Assembly: GCA_944387095.1 (NCBI GenBank)
Contig: CALXDP010000006.1
Span: 1 to 64,000, forward strand
Origin: an uncultured Oscillospiraceae bacterium
GTDB taxonomy: Bacteria > Bacillota > Clostridia > Oscillospirales > Oscillospiraceae
Direction: 5' to 3'
Length of the DNA: 64,000 bases
The stretch's first letter is position 1; the number at the start of each line of letters is the position of its first letter. Below are positions 22,760 to 32,224 of the stretch, one piece after another. Position numbers and translations under genes: made by a program. Below the pieces are notes generated by a model. The model ran no database searches, was not told the origin of the DNA, and was given only the letters and a program-made list of their open reading frames with translations.

Positions 22760-24463
22760 CTAAGTCTTGCCGGCAAGCTGCGCTTTATAGGCCTCCGCCT
22801 GGGCCAGCAGCTCCTCCGCCCCCCGCAGGGCGGTGTCGGTGATGTGATCCCCACTGGTCAGCCGGGCCACCTCCTGCCGGCGCTGGGCCCGGTCCAGCCT
22901 CTCTACGGCGGTATAGGTCCGGCCGCCGGTCTCCCCTTTCTCCACGGAGAAGTGCGCATCCCCCATGGCGGCGATCTGGGGCAGGTGGGTGACGCACAGC
23001 ACCTGCTTGGACTGGGCCACCTGGAACAGCTTCTGGGCCACCTTGCCCGCCGCCCGGCCGGATACCCCGGTGTCCACCTCGTCAAAGATCAGGGTGGTCA
23101 CCTGCTCTGTTTCCGCCAGCACGTTTTTCAGCGCCAGCATAATCCGGGCCAGCTCGCCGCCGGAGGCGATGCGCTGGATGGGCTTGAGCTCCTCCCCCAG
23201 GTTGGCGGACATGAGAAAGCGCACCTCGTCCATGCCGGTGTGGTCCATACCGTCCTCATTCTCCTTGGGGGCGAAGGCCACCTGGAAGCGCACCTTGGGC
23301 ATATCCAGCTGCCGCAGCTCCTCCTGAATCCGTCCGGCCAGGCGCTCGGCCGCCATCCGGCGGACCTGAGACAATTCCTGTCCCGCTTGCCTGGCCTCGG
23401 TCAGGGCTGCGGCCAGCTCCCGCTGAAGCTGCTCCATGCGTTCCTCAGAGAACTGGATCCGGTCCAGCTCCTGCCGGCAGCGCTCCAGAAACTCCAGCAT
23501 TTCTCCCACGCTGCCGCCGTACTTTTTCTTCAGCCGGTGGAGCTGATCCAGCCGGCCCTCCAGCTCGTCCAGCTCCCCAGGGTAGAAGTCCAGGGACTCC
23601 CGCAGATCCCGGAGCCCCTCGGTAATATCTTCCGCCTCGTACCGGAGCGTCTGCGTCCGTTTGGCCAGCTCCGCCAGATCCTGGCTGTGCCGCCCGCCCT
23701 GACTCAGCCCCTCTTCGGCCTGGGCCAACAGGGACACAGCCCCCAGGCCGTCCTCCCCGCCGGTGAGGGCGGACCACGCTTCCCCCATGGCCCGGGTGAG
23801 CCGCTCGGCGTTGCGCAGCAGGTCCCGCCGGGCGATGAGGGTCTCCTCCTCCCCATCCTGGAGCTGGGCCCGCTCCAGTTCCTCAATCTGGTAGTTCAGG
23901 GTGTCCAGCCGCCGGGCTTTCTCCCCCTCGTCCATCTCAAGCCGGTCCAGCTCCCCCCGCAGCTGCCGCACCCGGTCGTAGCGCTGGAAGAAAGCCTCCC
24001 GCTGGGGCTGGGTGGCGCCAAAGCTGTCCAGATAGTCCAGGTGGCAGCCCTCGTCCAGCAGCTGCTGGCCGTCGTGCTGGCCGTGGATGTTCAGCAGCTG
24101 GCAGCCCAGCTCCCGCAGCTGGGTAACCAACAGAGGCCGGCCGTTCACCCGGCACACATTCTTCCCATCGGCCTGAATGGACCGCTCCACCAGCAGCTCC
24201 CCGTTCTCATCGGGGAAGATCCCCTGCTCCCGGAACCAGGCCAGCTCCGGCAGATCCCGGAACACCGCCGAAACCTGGGCGGACTTGGCCCCAGTGCGGA
24301 TCAGATCTCGGCTGGTGCGCTGGCCGATAATGGCGCCAATGGCGTCGATCACAATGGACTTGCCCGCCCCCGTCTCGCCGGTGAGCACGTTGAAGCCCTC
24401 TCCAAACGTGATGTCCGCCTGGGAAATCACCGCAATATTCTCAATGTGCAGTAAGGACAGCAT
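22760..24463 (-). CDS. recN: DNA repair protein RecN
   Basis: An SMC-like ATPase for double-strand-break repair. Walker A is GETGAGKS (29-36). A long, charged, Glu/Gln/Arg/Leu-rich central part forms the coiled coil (about 150-370), and the signature IASGGELARIMLALK and Walker B TLIFDEVDTGVSG follow. The length of 567 residues is normal. It lies after argR, a common Clostridia order. In many relatives spoIVB and spo0A come next; here a HAD phosphatase follows. Confidence 0.97.
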   Translation of the reverse strand: MLSLLHIENIAVISQADITFGEGFNVLTGETGAGKSIVIDAIGAIIGQRTSRDLIRTGAKSAQVSAVFRDLPELAWFREQGIFPDENGELLVERSIQADGKNVCRVNGRPLLVTQLRELGCQLLNIHGQHDGQQLLDEGCHLDYLDSFGATQPQREAFFQRYDRVRQLRGELDRLEMDEGEKARRLDTLNYQIEELERAQLQDGEEETLIARRDLLRNAERLTRAMGEAWSALTGGEDGLGAVSLLAQAEEGLSQGGRHSQDLAELAKRTQTLRYEAEDITEGLRDLRESLDFYPGELDELEGRLDQLHRLKKKYGGSVGEMLEFLERCRQELDRIQFSEERMEQLQRELAAALTEARQAGQELSQVRRMAAERLAGRIQEELRQLDMPKVRFQVAFAPKENEDGMDHTGMDEVRFLMSANLGEELKPIQRIASGGELARIMLALKNVLAETEQVTTLIFDEVDTGVSGRAAGKVAQKLFQVAQSKQVLCVTHLPQIAAMGDAHFSVEKGETGGRTYTAVERLDRAQRRQEVARLTSGDHITDTALRGAEELLAQAEAYKAQLAGKT

Positions 24464-24475
24464 CGTTTCCCCACC

Positions 24476-24931
24476 TCAATCCAGCATGGACTCCATTCCC
24501 TCACAAAAGTCCGCCGCCAGCTGGTTGGTACGCATGATGAGGATGACCGTGTCATCCCCCGCCAGCGACCCCACCAGCCCGTCAATCTCCATGCCGTCCA
24601 ACGCCGCTCCCGCGGCGGGGGCCAGCCCGGGCATGGTTTTGACCACCACGATGTTCTGGGCCATATCAAAGGAGGTAACCCCCTCCTTGAAGATATTGCG
24701 CAGCCGGCCAGCAAAGTTATGATGGGGCTGCTTGGCAGCCGACACCACATATTTGTAAGCCCCGCCGGCCGTGGGCTGCTTGACCAGGTTCAGCTCCTTG
24801 ATATCCCGGGAAATGGTGGCCTGGGTCGCCCGGATGCCGCAGGTGCGCAGACACTCCAGCATCTGCTCCTGTGTCTCGATATCCTGACAGCCCACCAGCC
24901 GGAGGATCTCTGCTTGCCGCTTGGCCTTCAT
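24476..24931 (-). CDS. argR: Arginine repressor ArgR/AhrC
   Basis: About 151 residues. An N-terminal winged-helix DNA-binding domain contains TQATISRDIKEL, and the C-terminal oligomerisation and arginine-binding domain ends with GSLAGDDTVILIM. It represses arginine biosynthesis and activates catabolism when arginine is bound. ATG 24931 is better spaced from GGGAGG than a GTG three codons earlier (24940) that overlaps the nadK stop. Placed between nadK and recN as in many Firmicutes. Confidence 0.94.
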   Translation of the reverse strand: MKAKRQAEILRLVGCQDIETQEQMLECLRTCGIRATQATISRDIKELNLVKQPTAGGAYKYVVSAAKQPHHNFAGRLRNIFKEGVTSFDMAQNIVVVKTMPGLAPAAGAALDGMEIDGLVGSLAGDDTVILIMRTNQLAADFCEGMESMLD

Positions 24932-24936
24932 TCGAT

Positions 24937-25803
24937 TCACGCCCTCCCTAATTTCTGATTGATCCGCTCATAAAAACTGCGCCCCGTCAGCTTAACCAGC
25001 TTGGCAAACCGCTCTGAGCGCCGGCATTCCACCCAGTCGCCCACCTGGACCTTGAACGCCCGGCCGCCATCCACCGACAGATAGGCCATCTTCCGGCCGC
25101 CCGGCGTAATGCGAATCCCCACCGCCCGGCCGCTGTCCAGCACAAAGGGCTTGGCGTGCAGGGAGTGGGCGCACACCGGCGTGACAATCAGATTGGCCGC
25201 AGTGGGCTCCACAATGGGCCCCCCCGCCGCCAAAGAATAGGCGGTGGAGCCGGTGGGGGTGGCGACGATCACCCCGTCCCCGGAAAAAGAGGCGATAGTG
25301 GCCCGGTCCCCAGTGACCTCCAGATCCAGCACCCGGGCCACCGATCCCTTGGTGATCACCGCGTCGTTCAGCGCGGTTTCCCGGAATATCCGCCGCCCGT
25401 CCCGGCGCACCACCACATCCAGCATCATCCGCCGCTCCACATCGAACTTTCCCCCCGCCAGCCGGGCCAGCAGGGACAGCTCGCTGTGCTCCAGCTCCGC
25501 CATGAATCCCACGCTGCCCAGGTTGATGCCCAGCACCGGAATGTTATGGGGGTTGGCGTCCCGAGCGGCGTGGAGAATGGTTCCGTCTCCGCCAAAGCAT
25601 ACCAGTACATCCGCGGTTTTCAGCTCCTGCTTCAGCGCCTTGAGCCGCACCTGGGCCGGAAGCTCTGGGCGGTTGTTCTCCTCCAGTTCAAAGGGCAGGC
25701 ACACCGCCGTCTCCACGCCGCTGTTCTCCAGAATCTTCACGGCGCTCTGGACCACCTTCAGGCCTTTGTCCCGATAGGGATTCGGGCACAGCACCACTTT
25801 CAA
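24937..25803 (-). CDS. nadK: NAD kinase
   Basis: Makes NADP from NAD and ATP. It shows the GGDGT motif (71-75), LGINLGSVGFMAEL, and the PTGSTAYSLAAGGP segment (about 181-194). The usual NE motif is replaced by ND (ALNDAVI). 288 residues, normal. Its start overlaps the tlyA stop by four bases and its stop overlaps the start region of argR, showing tight operon packing. Confidence 0.96.
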   Translation of the reverse strand: MKVVLCPNPYRDKGLKVVQSAVKILENSGVETAVCLPFELEENNRPELPAQVRLKALKQELKTADVLVCFGGDGTILHAARDANPHNIPVLGINLGSVGFMAELEHSELSLLARLAGGKFDVERRMMLDVVVRRDGRRIFRETALNDAVITKGSVARVLDLEVTGDRATIASFSGDGVIVATPTGSTAYSLAAGGPIVEPTAANLIVTPVCAHSLHAKPFVLDSGRAVGIRITPGGRKMAYLSVDGGRAFKVQVGDWVECRRSERFAKLVKLTGRSFYERINQKLGRA

Positions 25804-26606
25804 TGTCTCACCTCCTCCAGCTCCTCATGGGAGCGCCTGACCAGCCCGGCCAGGTCGCCATATTGGGCCGGGCCCTGCCGGGCTTCCAGATACCCGAGAT
25901 ATTCGATATTCCCTTCCGGCCCTCGAATGGGGGAAAAGTCAATCCCCTTTACAGTAAACCCCGCTTCTGATGCGTAGGTGAGGAAGTGCTCCAACACCTC
26001 CAGGTGGACCGCCGGATCCCGCACCACGCCCTTCTTCCCCACCTTCTCCCGGCCCGCCTCGAACTGGGGCTTGATGAGGGCGGCCACCTGGCCGCTTTCC
26101 TGCATCAGCGCGCGCAGTGCTGGCAGGATCAGTTTCAGGGAGATGAAGGACACGTCGATGGAGGCGAAGTCCAGCGCCTCCGGAATCTGCTCCCGGGTGA
26201 GGTAGCGGGCGTTGGTGCGCTCCAGGCAGACCACCCGGGGATCGCTGCGCAGGGACCAGGCCAGCTGGCCGTAGCCCACGTCCACCGCGTATACCCGAGC
26301 GGCGCCGTTTTGCAGCATGCAGTCGGTAAATCCCCCAGTGGAGGCCCCGATGTCCGCCGCCACCTTGCCCTCCAGGGCAATGGGAAAACACGCCATCGCC
26401 TTTTCCAGCTTCAGGCCCCCCCGGCTGACGTAGCGCAGTTTGCCGCGCACCTCCAGAGGCGTATCCTCCTCCAAGGCCATACCCGGCTTATCCAGGCGGC
26501 GGCTGCCGGAAAACACTTCCCCGGCCATGATGACCGCCTGGGCCCGCTGGCGGCTGTCGGACAGCCCCCGCTCCACCAGCAGCACATCCAGCCGTTTTTT
26601 AGCCAT
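25800..26606 (-). CDS. TlyA-family rRNA 2'-O-methyltransferase
   Basis: 268 residues: an N-terminal S4 RNA-binding domain (RLDVLLVERGLSDSRQRAQ), then an FtsJ/RrmJ-like methyltransferase domain with the SAM motif AADIGASTGGFTDCML and the VDVGYGQL segment. TlyA enzymes methylate cytidines in 16S and 23S rRNA and influence capreomycin sensitivity in mycobacteria. The Clostridia orthologue is usually called TlyA, also annotated YqxC. It overlaps dxs by eight bases. Confidence 0.94.
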   Translation of the reverse strand: MAKKRLDVLLVERGLSDSRQRAQAVIMAGEVFSGSRRLDKPGMALEEDTPLEVRGKLRYVSRGGLKLEKAMACFPIALEGKVAADIGASTGGFTDCMLQNGAARVYAVDVGYGQLAWSLRSDPRVVCLERTNARYLTREQIPEALDFASIDVSFISLKLILPALRALMQESGQVAALIKPQFEAGREKVGKKGVVRDPAVHLEVLEHFLTYASEAGFTVKGIDFSPIRGPEGNIEYLGYLEARQGPAQYGDLAGLVRRSHEELEEVRH

Positions 26607-28443
26607 GTCCCATCACCTCCAGCGCCCGTTTGCACAGGGATTTCCCGTCGATTCCGCACAGGGCCCGCAGCTGATCTACGGTACCGTGCTGAACAAACCG
26701 GTCGCCCAGATTGGCCAGGACAGGGCGGTTGTACCGCTGGCCCCGAAGGGCCAGCTCCGAGAGGATTCTGCGGCCCACACAGCCGGAATCCACACACTCC
26801 TCCGCCACCAGTATCCGCCCGCCGGTGCGCTCCACACACAGCGCGATGGTTTCCATATCCAGGGGGGCAATGCTGTTGAGCTTGAGCACCTGGGCGGATA
26901 TCCCCCGCTCCTGGAGCAGCTCCGCCGCTGTCAGGGTCTCGTTGATCATGGTGCCGTAGGCGATCAGGGTCAGGTCGGACCCCTGGCGCACCACGCAGGC
27001 CCCCTGCGTGCCGCAGGGGGTTTTAAGCGCGCCCTCTCCCCCACGGGGATAGCGTACCGCCGCCGGGCCGGTGAGCTCCAGCACCGCGTGGCGCAGCATG
27101 GCCCGCAGCTCGGCAAAGTTGGCCGGGCACAGAATGCGCATGCCCGGCACGGATCCCAGGTAGGCCACGTCAAAAATTCCATGGTGGGTCTCGCCGTCCT
27201 CCCCCACAAGGCCAGCCCGGTCCACGGCGAATACCACATGCAGCCCCTGGATGGCCACATCGTGGATGAGCATGTCATAAGAGCGCTGCAAAAAGGTGGA
27301 ATACACCGCGAACACCGGCAGCGCGCGCTGCTTAGCCAGGCCGGCGGCCATGGACACCGCGTGTTCTTCCGCGATGCCCACGTCGAAAAACCGGTTGGGG
27401 TATTGGCGGGCAAACTCGTCCAGCCCCGTCCCAGACTGCATGGCCGCGGTGATGGCACACACCTCGCCCCGGTCCCGGGCCAGTTCACACATGGCCTGCC
27501 CAAATACGCTGGAAAAGGTTTCCTTGCCCTGAGCGGACAGGGGCACGCCGTCCTCCGGCCGGAAGGAGCCCACCCCGTGAAATCGGTCTGGTTCCCGCTC
27601 AGCAGGTGAGTAGCCCTTCCCCTTTACAGTTTTGACGTGAAGCAGAACAGGACAGCTCAGTTCCCTGGCATACTGCAGCAGCTGGGTCAGCCGGGCCACG
27701 TCGTGGCCATCCACCGGCCCCAGGTAGGTAAAGCCCATGTCCTCGAACACGCTGCCGGTGAGCAGCGCGTCCTTCACCAGCTTTTTGGCCCGGTGGGTAA
27801 ACCGGTACATCGCCCGCCCCACAGGGCCATGGCTGGTGATCCGGCGGTAAATCTTCTTCATGTGCAGATACTGGGGTTTGAGCCGCTGCCGGGCCAGATG
27901 GCTGGCCACGCCGCCCACGTTCCTGGTGATGGACATGCCATTGTCATTGAGTATGACGATTATGGCCTCGCCGCTCTGCCCCGCGTTGGACAGCCCCTCA
28001 AAGGACAGTCCCCCCGTCATGGCCCCATCCCCCATCAGAGCCAGCACCTGATAGTTCTCCCCGGTCAGGGACCTGGCCCGGGCCATACCCAGCGCCACCG
28101 ATACCGCGTTGGATGCATGCCCTGCGATGAAGGCGTCCGAGCGGTGCTCTCTGGGCTTGGGAAAACCGGACAGGCCGCCAAACTGACGCAGAGTATCCAT
28201 CAGCCCGGCCCGTCCGGTGAGGATCTTGTGGGCATAACACTGATGCCCCACATCGAACACTAGCCGGTCCACATTCAAATCAAAAACCCGGTGGATGGCC
28301 ACCGTCAGCTCCACCACCCCCAGGTTAGAGGCCAGGTGGCCCCCGGTGCGGGAGACGCTGGCGATGATCCGCTCCCGCAGTTCCTGGCAAAGCTGTCTGG
28401 CCTGCTGATCGGTCAGCCGGCCCAGCTGTTCCGGTATCTCCAT
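26599..28443 (-). CDS. dxs: 1-deoxy-D-xylulose-5-phosphate synthase
   Basis: First enzyme of the MEP isoprenoid pathway: joins pyruvate and glyceraldehyde-3-phosphate with thiamine diphosphate. It contains GHQCYAHK (66-73), the ThDP motif GDGAMTGG (138-145), DVGIAEEHAVSMAAGLA in the pyrimidine domain, and a transketolase C-terminal domain. The length of 614 residues is normal. Together with ispA two genes upstream it links this operon to isoprenoid supply. Confidence 0.97.
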   Translation of the reverse strand: MEIPEQLGRLTDQQARQLCQELRERIIASVSRTGGHLASNLGVVELTVAIHRVFDLNVDRLVFDVGHQCYAHKILTGRAGLMDTLRQFGGLSGFPKPREHRSDAFIAGHASNAVSVALGMARARSLTGENYQVLALMGDGAMTGGLSFEGLSNAGQSGEAIIVILNDNGMSITRNVGGVASHLARQRLKPQYLHMKKIYRRITSHGPVGRAMYRFTHRAKKLVKDALLTGSVFEDMGFTYLGPVDGHDVARLTQLLQYARELSCPVLLHVKTVKGKGYSPAEREPDRFHGVGSFRPEDGVPLSAQGKETFSSVFGQAMCELARDRGEVCAITAAMQSGTGLDEFARQYPNRFFDVGIAEEHAVSMAAGLAKQRALPVFAVYSTFLQRSYDMLIHDVAIQGLHVVFAVDRAGLVGEDGETHHGIFDVAYLGSVPGMRILCPANFAELRAMLRHAVLELTGPAAVRYPRGGEGALKTPCGTQGACVVRQGSDLTLIAYGTMINETLTAAELLQERGISAQVLKLNSIAPLDMETIALCVERTGGRILVAEECVDSGCVGRRILSELALRGQRYNRPVLANLGDRFVQHGTVDQLRALCGIDGKSLCKRALEVMGHG

Positions 28444-28485
28444 ATGCCGTCTCCCTCCTTTAAAAAATACTTCTTCCTGGATTTC

Positions 28486-28923
28486 TCAAAACGCCATCAG
28501 GCTGCCCGCGATTCCCACCGCGATCCCCAGCAGGGCGCCCATGGCCACCTGGAAGGGGGTGTGTCCCAGCATCTCCTTAAGTTCCTTCTCCGGCAGCTCC
28601 GGTTTCTCCCCGTTCCAGGCCCGTATCATGCAGTTGAGCACCTTGGCCTGTTTTCCCGTCTCCCAGCGCACGTTGGAGGCGTCGTACATCACAATAAAGG
28701 CCACCACCGCGGCAATGGCAAACAGTGGATGATCTATTCCCTCGCTGAATCCAACGCCTGTGGCGCAGGCACACACCATGGCAGAGTGTGAGCTGGGCAT
28801 TCCCCCGCCGGTGGACAGATGCCGCCAGGCAAATTCCCGGTAGGCTGCCGAGGCGATCACCATTTTGAGAATCTGTGCAATGGCCCAGGCGGCTACCGCC
28901 ATGAGTAAAATTGGGGTGATCAT
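28486..28923 (-). CDS. Divergent PAP2 (DUF212) membrane protein
   Basis: About 145 residues with four hydrophobic segments and the GGMPSSHSAMVCA motif, a reduced form of the PAP2 phosphatase signature, plus DASNVRWETGKQA. DUF212 proteins commonly sit between ispA and dxs in Clostridia. A role in dephosphorylating isoprenoid or lipid phosphates is inferred from this context. ATG 28923 has GGGGAGG eight bases upstream; an earlier TTG overlapping ispA is less likely. Confidence 0.9.
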   Translation of the reverse strand: MITPILLMAVAAWAIAQILKMVIASAAYREFAWRHLSTGGGMPSSHSAMVCACATGVGFSEGIDHPLFAIAAVVAFIVMYDASNVRWETGKQAKVLNCMIRAWNGEKPELPEKELKEMLGHTPFQVAMGALLGIAVGIAGSLMAF

Positions 28924-28943
28924 CTCGGTTTCCTCCCCGCAAT

Positions 28944-29834
28944 TCAACGGTCGCGTCCAGCCAGCCGGTCAGCCAGCCGGCACAGAAATTCGGCGTTGTC
29001 AAAGGCCTTGGACACCGCCTGTCTGGCAAGGCGGGTGTGCGCCTCCACCATCTGGCGGCATTTCTCCAGGCCGTACAGCGTGGCAAAGGTGTGTTTCCCA
29101 TTGACCGCGTCAGAGCCCACCGGTTTGCCAAGCGCCTGGGTGGTAGACTCCTGGTCCAGCATATCATCCCGAATCTGGAAGGCGATGCCCACCTCCCGGG
29201 CGTAGGTCTCCGCCGCCGCCAGCTGGGCCTGGGTGGGCTCCACCGGAGAGGCGGCAAGGCCCAACTGACAGGCCGCCTGGAGCAGGGCCGCCGTCTTCCA
29301 CAGGTGAATCTGGGTCAGCTGCCCCTCATCCAGCGTCTTGCCCTCCCCGGACATATCCAGGTACTGCCCGGCACAGATGCCCGTCAGGGCCCCAGCTGCC
29401 TGCCCCAGGATCGCGCAGGCCCGGCCATTGGCGGCAAGCCCCGCCGAGCGCTCCGAGGCGGCGATGCGCCGGAAGGCCTCCGCCTGCAGGGCGTCCCCCG
29501 CCAGCACCGCGTTACACTCCCCATAGACCTTGTGGCAGGTGGGCTTGCCCCGGCGCAGGTCGTCGTCGTCCATACAGGGCAGGTCATCGTGAATGAGGGA
29601 GTAGGTGTGCAGCATTTCCACTCCACAGGCATAGTCCAGAGCGGGCTCCATGGAGCCACACACCGCCTGACAGAACTTCAGGGCCAGCACCGGCCGGATC
29701 CGCTTGCCTCCGGCCAGCAGGCTGTACCGCATAGCGTCCAGCAGCTCCCGCTGGGGCACGTCCTCCAAAAAGCAGCCCTCCAGCTCCCGCTCCACCAGGT
29801 CTGCCGCCTGGCGGTATTCTCTCTCAAACTCCAT
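28944..29834 (-). CDS. ispA: Geranyl/farnesyl diphosphate synthase
   Basis: About 296 residues. Prenyltransferase with the first aspartate-rich motif DDLPCMDDDD (83-92) and a second, RDDMLD (about 230), which bind the Mg-diphosphate groups. It also has GGKRIRP near residue 42. It condenses IPP with DMAPP/GPP. The start follows the xseB stop by five bases; a GTG at 29843 overlapping that stop is an alternative. The upstream extension of the frame lies inside xseB and is rejected. Confidence 0.95.
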   Translation of the reverse strand: MEFEREYRQAADLVERELEGCFLEDVPQRELLDAMRYSLLAGGKRIRPVLALKFCQAVCGSMEPALDYACGVEMLHTYSLIHDDLPCMDDDDLRRGKPTCHKVYGECNAVLAGDALQAEAFRRIAASERSAGLAANGRACAILGQAAGALTGICAGQYLDMSGEGKTLDEGQLTQIHLWKTAALLQAACQLGLAASPVEPTQAQLAAAETYAREVGIAFQIRDDMLDQESTTQALGKPVGSDAVNGKHTFATLYGLEKCRQMVEAHTRLARQAVSKAFDNAEFLCRLADRLAGRDR

Positions 29835-29839
29835 GGCGC

Positions 29840-30067
29840 TCACGGTTCCCGCACAAAGGGAGCTTCCTCCCCGGTGTTGGCATTGAGCAGCAGGTCCACC
29901 TTCTGCTCCGCCTGGTCCAACATCTGGTTGCAGGAGGCCGCCAACTTGGCCCCCTCCTCGAAGAGCTTCAGGGATTCGTCCAGCCCGCACTCCCCCTGCT
30001 CCAGCTTGCCCACAATCTCTTCCAGGCGATTCATGGACTGTTCAAAGGTCAGCTTTTTGCCTGCCAT
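29840..30067 (-). CDS. xseB: Exodeoxyribonuclease VII small subunit
   Basis: 75 residues, typical of XseB: LTFEQSMNRLEEIV at the N-terminus and LDESLKLFEEGAKLA in the middle form a helical hairpin that decorates the XseA subunit. It overlaps the xseA 3' end by 19 bases. Confidence 0.95.
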   Translation of the reverse strand: MAGKKLTFEQSMNRLEEIVGKLEQGECGLDESLKLFEEGAKLAASCNQMLDQAEQKVDLLLNANTGEEAPFVREP

Positions 30068-31281
30068 GGCTCCGTTTCCTCCTTTTCCTTGACCTGGCAG
30101 CGGAGGGTGCCGTCCGCCAGCAGCACGTCCAGGGCCTGGCCCACCTCCGCCTGAGCCGCCCGGGTCACGATCCCCCGGGCCCCTCTGGCCATGGCGTAGC
30201 CCCGGCCCAGCACCTTCAGCGGGCTCATGGCATCCAGCCCAGCCCCCAGCCGGGCCAGCTCTCCCCTTCCGTCCTTCAACATGTTTCTCAGCGCGGCGCT
30301 CAGCCGCTCCTGGGCACGGTCAACCAGCATCCGGCCGTCCTCCACGGCCGCCTTGGGATTGCGCAGCGCCCGGCTGTCCGCCAGCCGCCGCAGGTCCTTG
30401 CGCCCCGCAAGCAGGCGGGAACGCTGGGCGGCGGCCAGGCGGCGGGCCAGCTGATGGAGCTGGCCGCGCACCTGGGCCTGGTCGGGCACTGCCAGCTCGG
30501 CAGCGTTGGACGGGGTGGCCGCCCGCACATCCGCCACATAGTCGGCAATGGTCACATCCGGCTCATGGCCCACAGCGGAGATCACCGGGATGCGGGAGCG
30601 GGCGATGGCCCGGGCCACCGCCTCCTCATTGAAGGCCCACAGATCCTCCCGGGAACCGCCCCCCCGGCCGGTGATGATCAGGTCAATGTCCGCCCGGCGG
30701 TTCACCAGGTCGATGGCGGCGGCAATCTCTTCCGCTGCCCCCTCCCCCTGCACCCGGACCGGGACCACCAGCACCCCGGCCATGGGCCAGCGGGCCCCTA
30801 AAATCCGGATCATATCCCGTACTGCCGCCCCCGCCGGGGAGGTGACCAGGGCGATGCGCCCCGGCCATCCGGGTAGAGGTCTTTTCCCCTCAGGGGCAAA
30901 CAGCCCCTCCTCCTCCAGTTTCCGGCGCAGCCGCTCAAAGGCCAGGTCCAGCGCCCCCCGGCCATCCTCCATAAGCTGGGTACAGTACAGCTGATACTGC
31001 CCGTCCCGGGGAAAGACGGACAGTCGGCCAAAGGCCAGCACACTCATGCCGTCGGCAGGCTGGAACCGCAGCCGGGCCGCGTCCCCCCGAAACAGCACGC
31101 ACCGCAGGCTGCCCTTGTCGTCCTTCAGAGAGAAATAGTGATGACCGGAGGGATACCGCTTGTAGTTGGAGATCTCCCCCCGGATCAGCAGGGACCGCAG
31201 CAGAGGGTCGGCCTCCATCAGATCCTTCAGATAGCCGTTGATCTGAGACACCGTATACACGGGAACCTGAGTCAAATTCAT
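30049..31281 (-). CDS. xseA: Exodeoxyribonuclease VII large subunit
   Basis: Degrades single-stranded DNA. About 410 residues: an N-terminal OB-fold (VYTVSQINGYLKDL ... LLIRGEISNYKRYPSGHHYFSLKD), the catalytic core with ALVTSPAGAAVRDMI and ITGRGGGSREDLWAFN, then a long Arg/Leu-rich coiled coil and a short C-terminal segment. The ATG at 31281 overlaps the upstream TsaD-like stop (GTGATG). Confidence 0.96.
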   Translation of the reverse strand: MNLTQVPVYTVSQINGYLKDLMEADPLLRSLLIRGEISNYKRYPSGHHYFSLKDDKGSLRCVLFRGDAARLRFQPADGMSVLAFGRLSVFPRDGQYQLYCTQLMEDGRGALDLAFERLRRKLEEEGLFAPEGKRPLPGWPGRIALVTSPAGAAVRDMIRILGARWPMAGVLVVPVRVQGEGAAEEIAAAIDLVNRRADIDLIITGRGGGSREDLWAFNEEAVARAIARSRIPVISAVGHEPDVTIADYVADVRAATPSNAAELAVPDQAQVRGQLHQLARRLAAAQRSRLLAGRKDLRRLADSRALRNPKAAVEDGRMLVDRAQERLSAALRNMLKDGRGELARLGAGLDAMSPLKVLGRGYAMARGARGIVTRAAQAEVGQALDVLLADGTLRCQVKEKEETEPWQAKS

Positions 31282-32219
31282 CACCGCGCCCCCCGTTCCA
31301 GCCCCCGGTGGGCCAGGATGGCCACCCCCAGGGCGTTGTCCACAGAGTACTTAGGCGGGGCAAACACCGCCCCAAGACCTTCCAGCCGTTGGCGCAGCAG
31401 CGTGTTGGACGCCACTCCCCCCGAGCACAGCAGGGGCAGATCCCCATACCGCTCCCGGGCCCACACCGTGGTGCGGATGAGCACCGAGGCAATGGTCTCC
31501 AAAGTGAACCGGGCCACATCCGGCTTTTCCGCTCCTTGCTCCAACATCCCCCGGATCTTGTTTTCCATGCCGGACAGGGAGAACCGCCCGTCCTTCGTCT
31601 TTACCGGGAAGCAGTCCTCCCGCTGGGACAGCAGGCTGAGGGCGTCCATTCCCTTGCCCGCCGGGAAGGGGACACCCATGGCCACTCCGATGCGGTCCAC
31701 CAGCTGCCCGGCGGAGATATCCTGGGTACCGCCGATGAGCTGAGCCTCTATCAGGTAGCCGCTGGGCCGGACATAGAGCAGCTCAGTGGTGCCCCCGGAC
31801 AGGTGCCAGGCCAGATGGGGGGTGTCCAACAGGTCCTCACGGCCGGCGGACCAGGCCGCCGCCGCGATGTGCCCCTGCTGGTGGGAGCAGGGAAAAAAGG
31901 GCACACCCAGAGCCGCGGCCAGGGTGCGCCCCTGCCCCTCCCCCACCAGGAAGCAGGGCATGTAGGAGCCCTCCACCTCCCGGGGGCGGGTGGAGGCCCC
32001 CACCGCCGCGATGGCGCCCATCCGCCCCTCCTCCCGGAGCTGCTCCACCATCCGGTGCAGCCGCTTGACGTGCTGGAACAGCGCCTCGCTCTGCCGCAGA
32101 CCCAGAGCACCCTGCTCCACGGTAAGCAGCTGGCCCCGATTCTCCCCCTGCACGCCGTCGAATACCGCGGCGGAGGTGGTATAGTTACTGGTATCAAATC
32201 CGACGCACAGTCCGGACAT
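31281..32219 (-). CDS. TsaD/Kae1-family paralogue (peptidase M22-like)
   Basis: About 312 residues of the ASKHA-fold Kae1/TsaD family. It has the HxxxH metal motif (SHQQGHIAAA) and LCSGGVASNTLLR. The N-terminus reads GFDTSNYTTSAAVFD rather than the TSCDETSAA of canonical TsaD, marking a paralogue common in this operon in Clostridia. Real TsaD makes t6A in tRNA; whether this one does is unknown. I chose ATG 32219, nine bases after AAAGG; an ATG at 32228 overlaps the ribosome binding site. Confidence 0.85.
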   Translation of the reverse strand: MSGLCVGFDTSNYTTSAAVFDGVQGENRGQLLTVEQGALGLRQSEALFQHVKRLHRMVEQLREEGRMGAIAAVGASTRPREVEGSYMPCFLVGEGQGRTLAAALGVPFFPCSHQQGHIAAAAWSAGREDLLDTPHLAWHLSGGTTELLYVRPSGYLIEAQLIGGTQDISAGQLVDRIGVAMGVPFPAGKGMDALSLLSQREDCFPVKTKDGRFSLSGMENKIRGMLEQGAEKPDVARFTLETIASVLIRTTVWARERYGDLPLLCSGGVASNTLLRQRLEGLGAVFAPPKYSVDNALGVAILAHRGLERGAR

Positions 32220-32224
32220 GTTCC

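Noticed and set aside
22736..24454. A 572-codon plus-strand frame opposite recN
   Set aside because: Leu/Gln/Pro/His-rich low-complexity shadow of the recN coiled coil.
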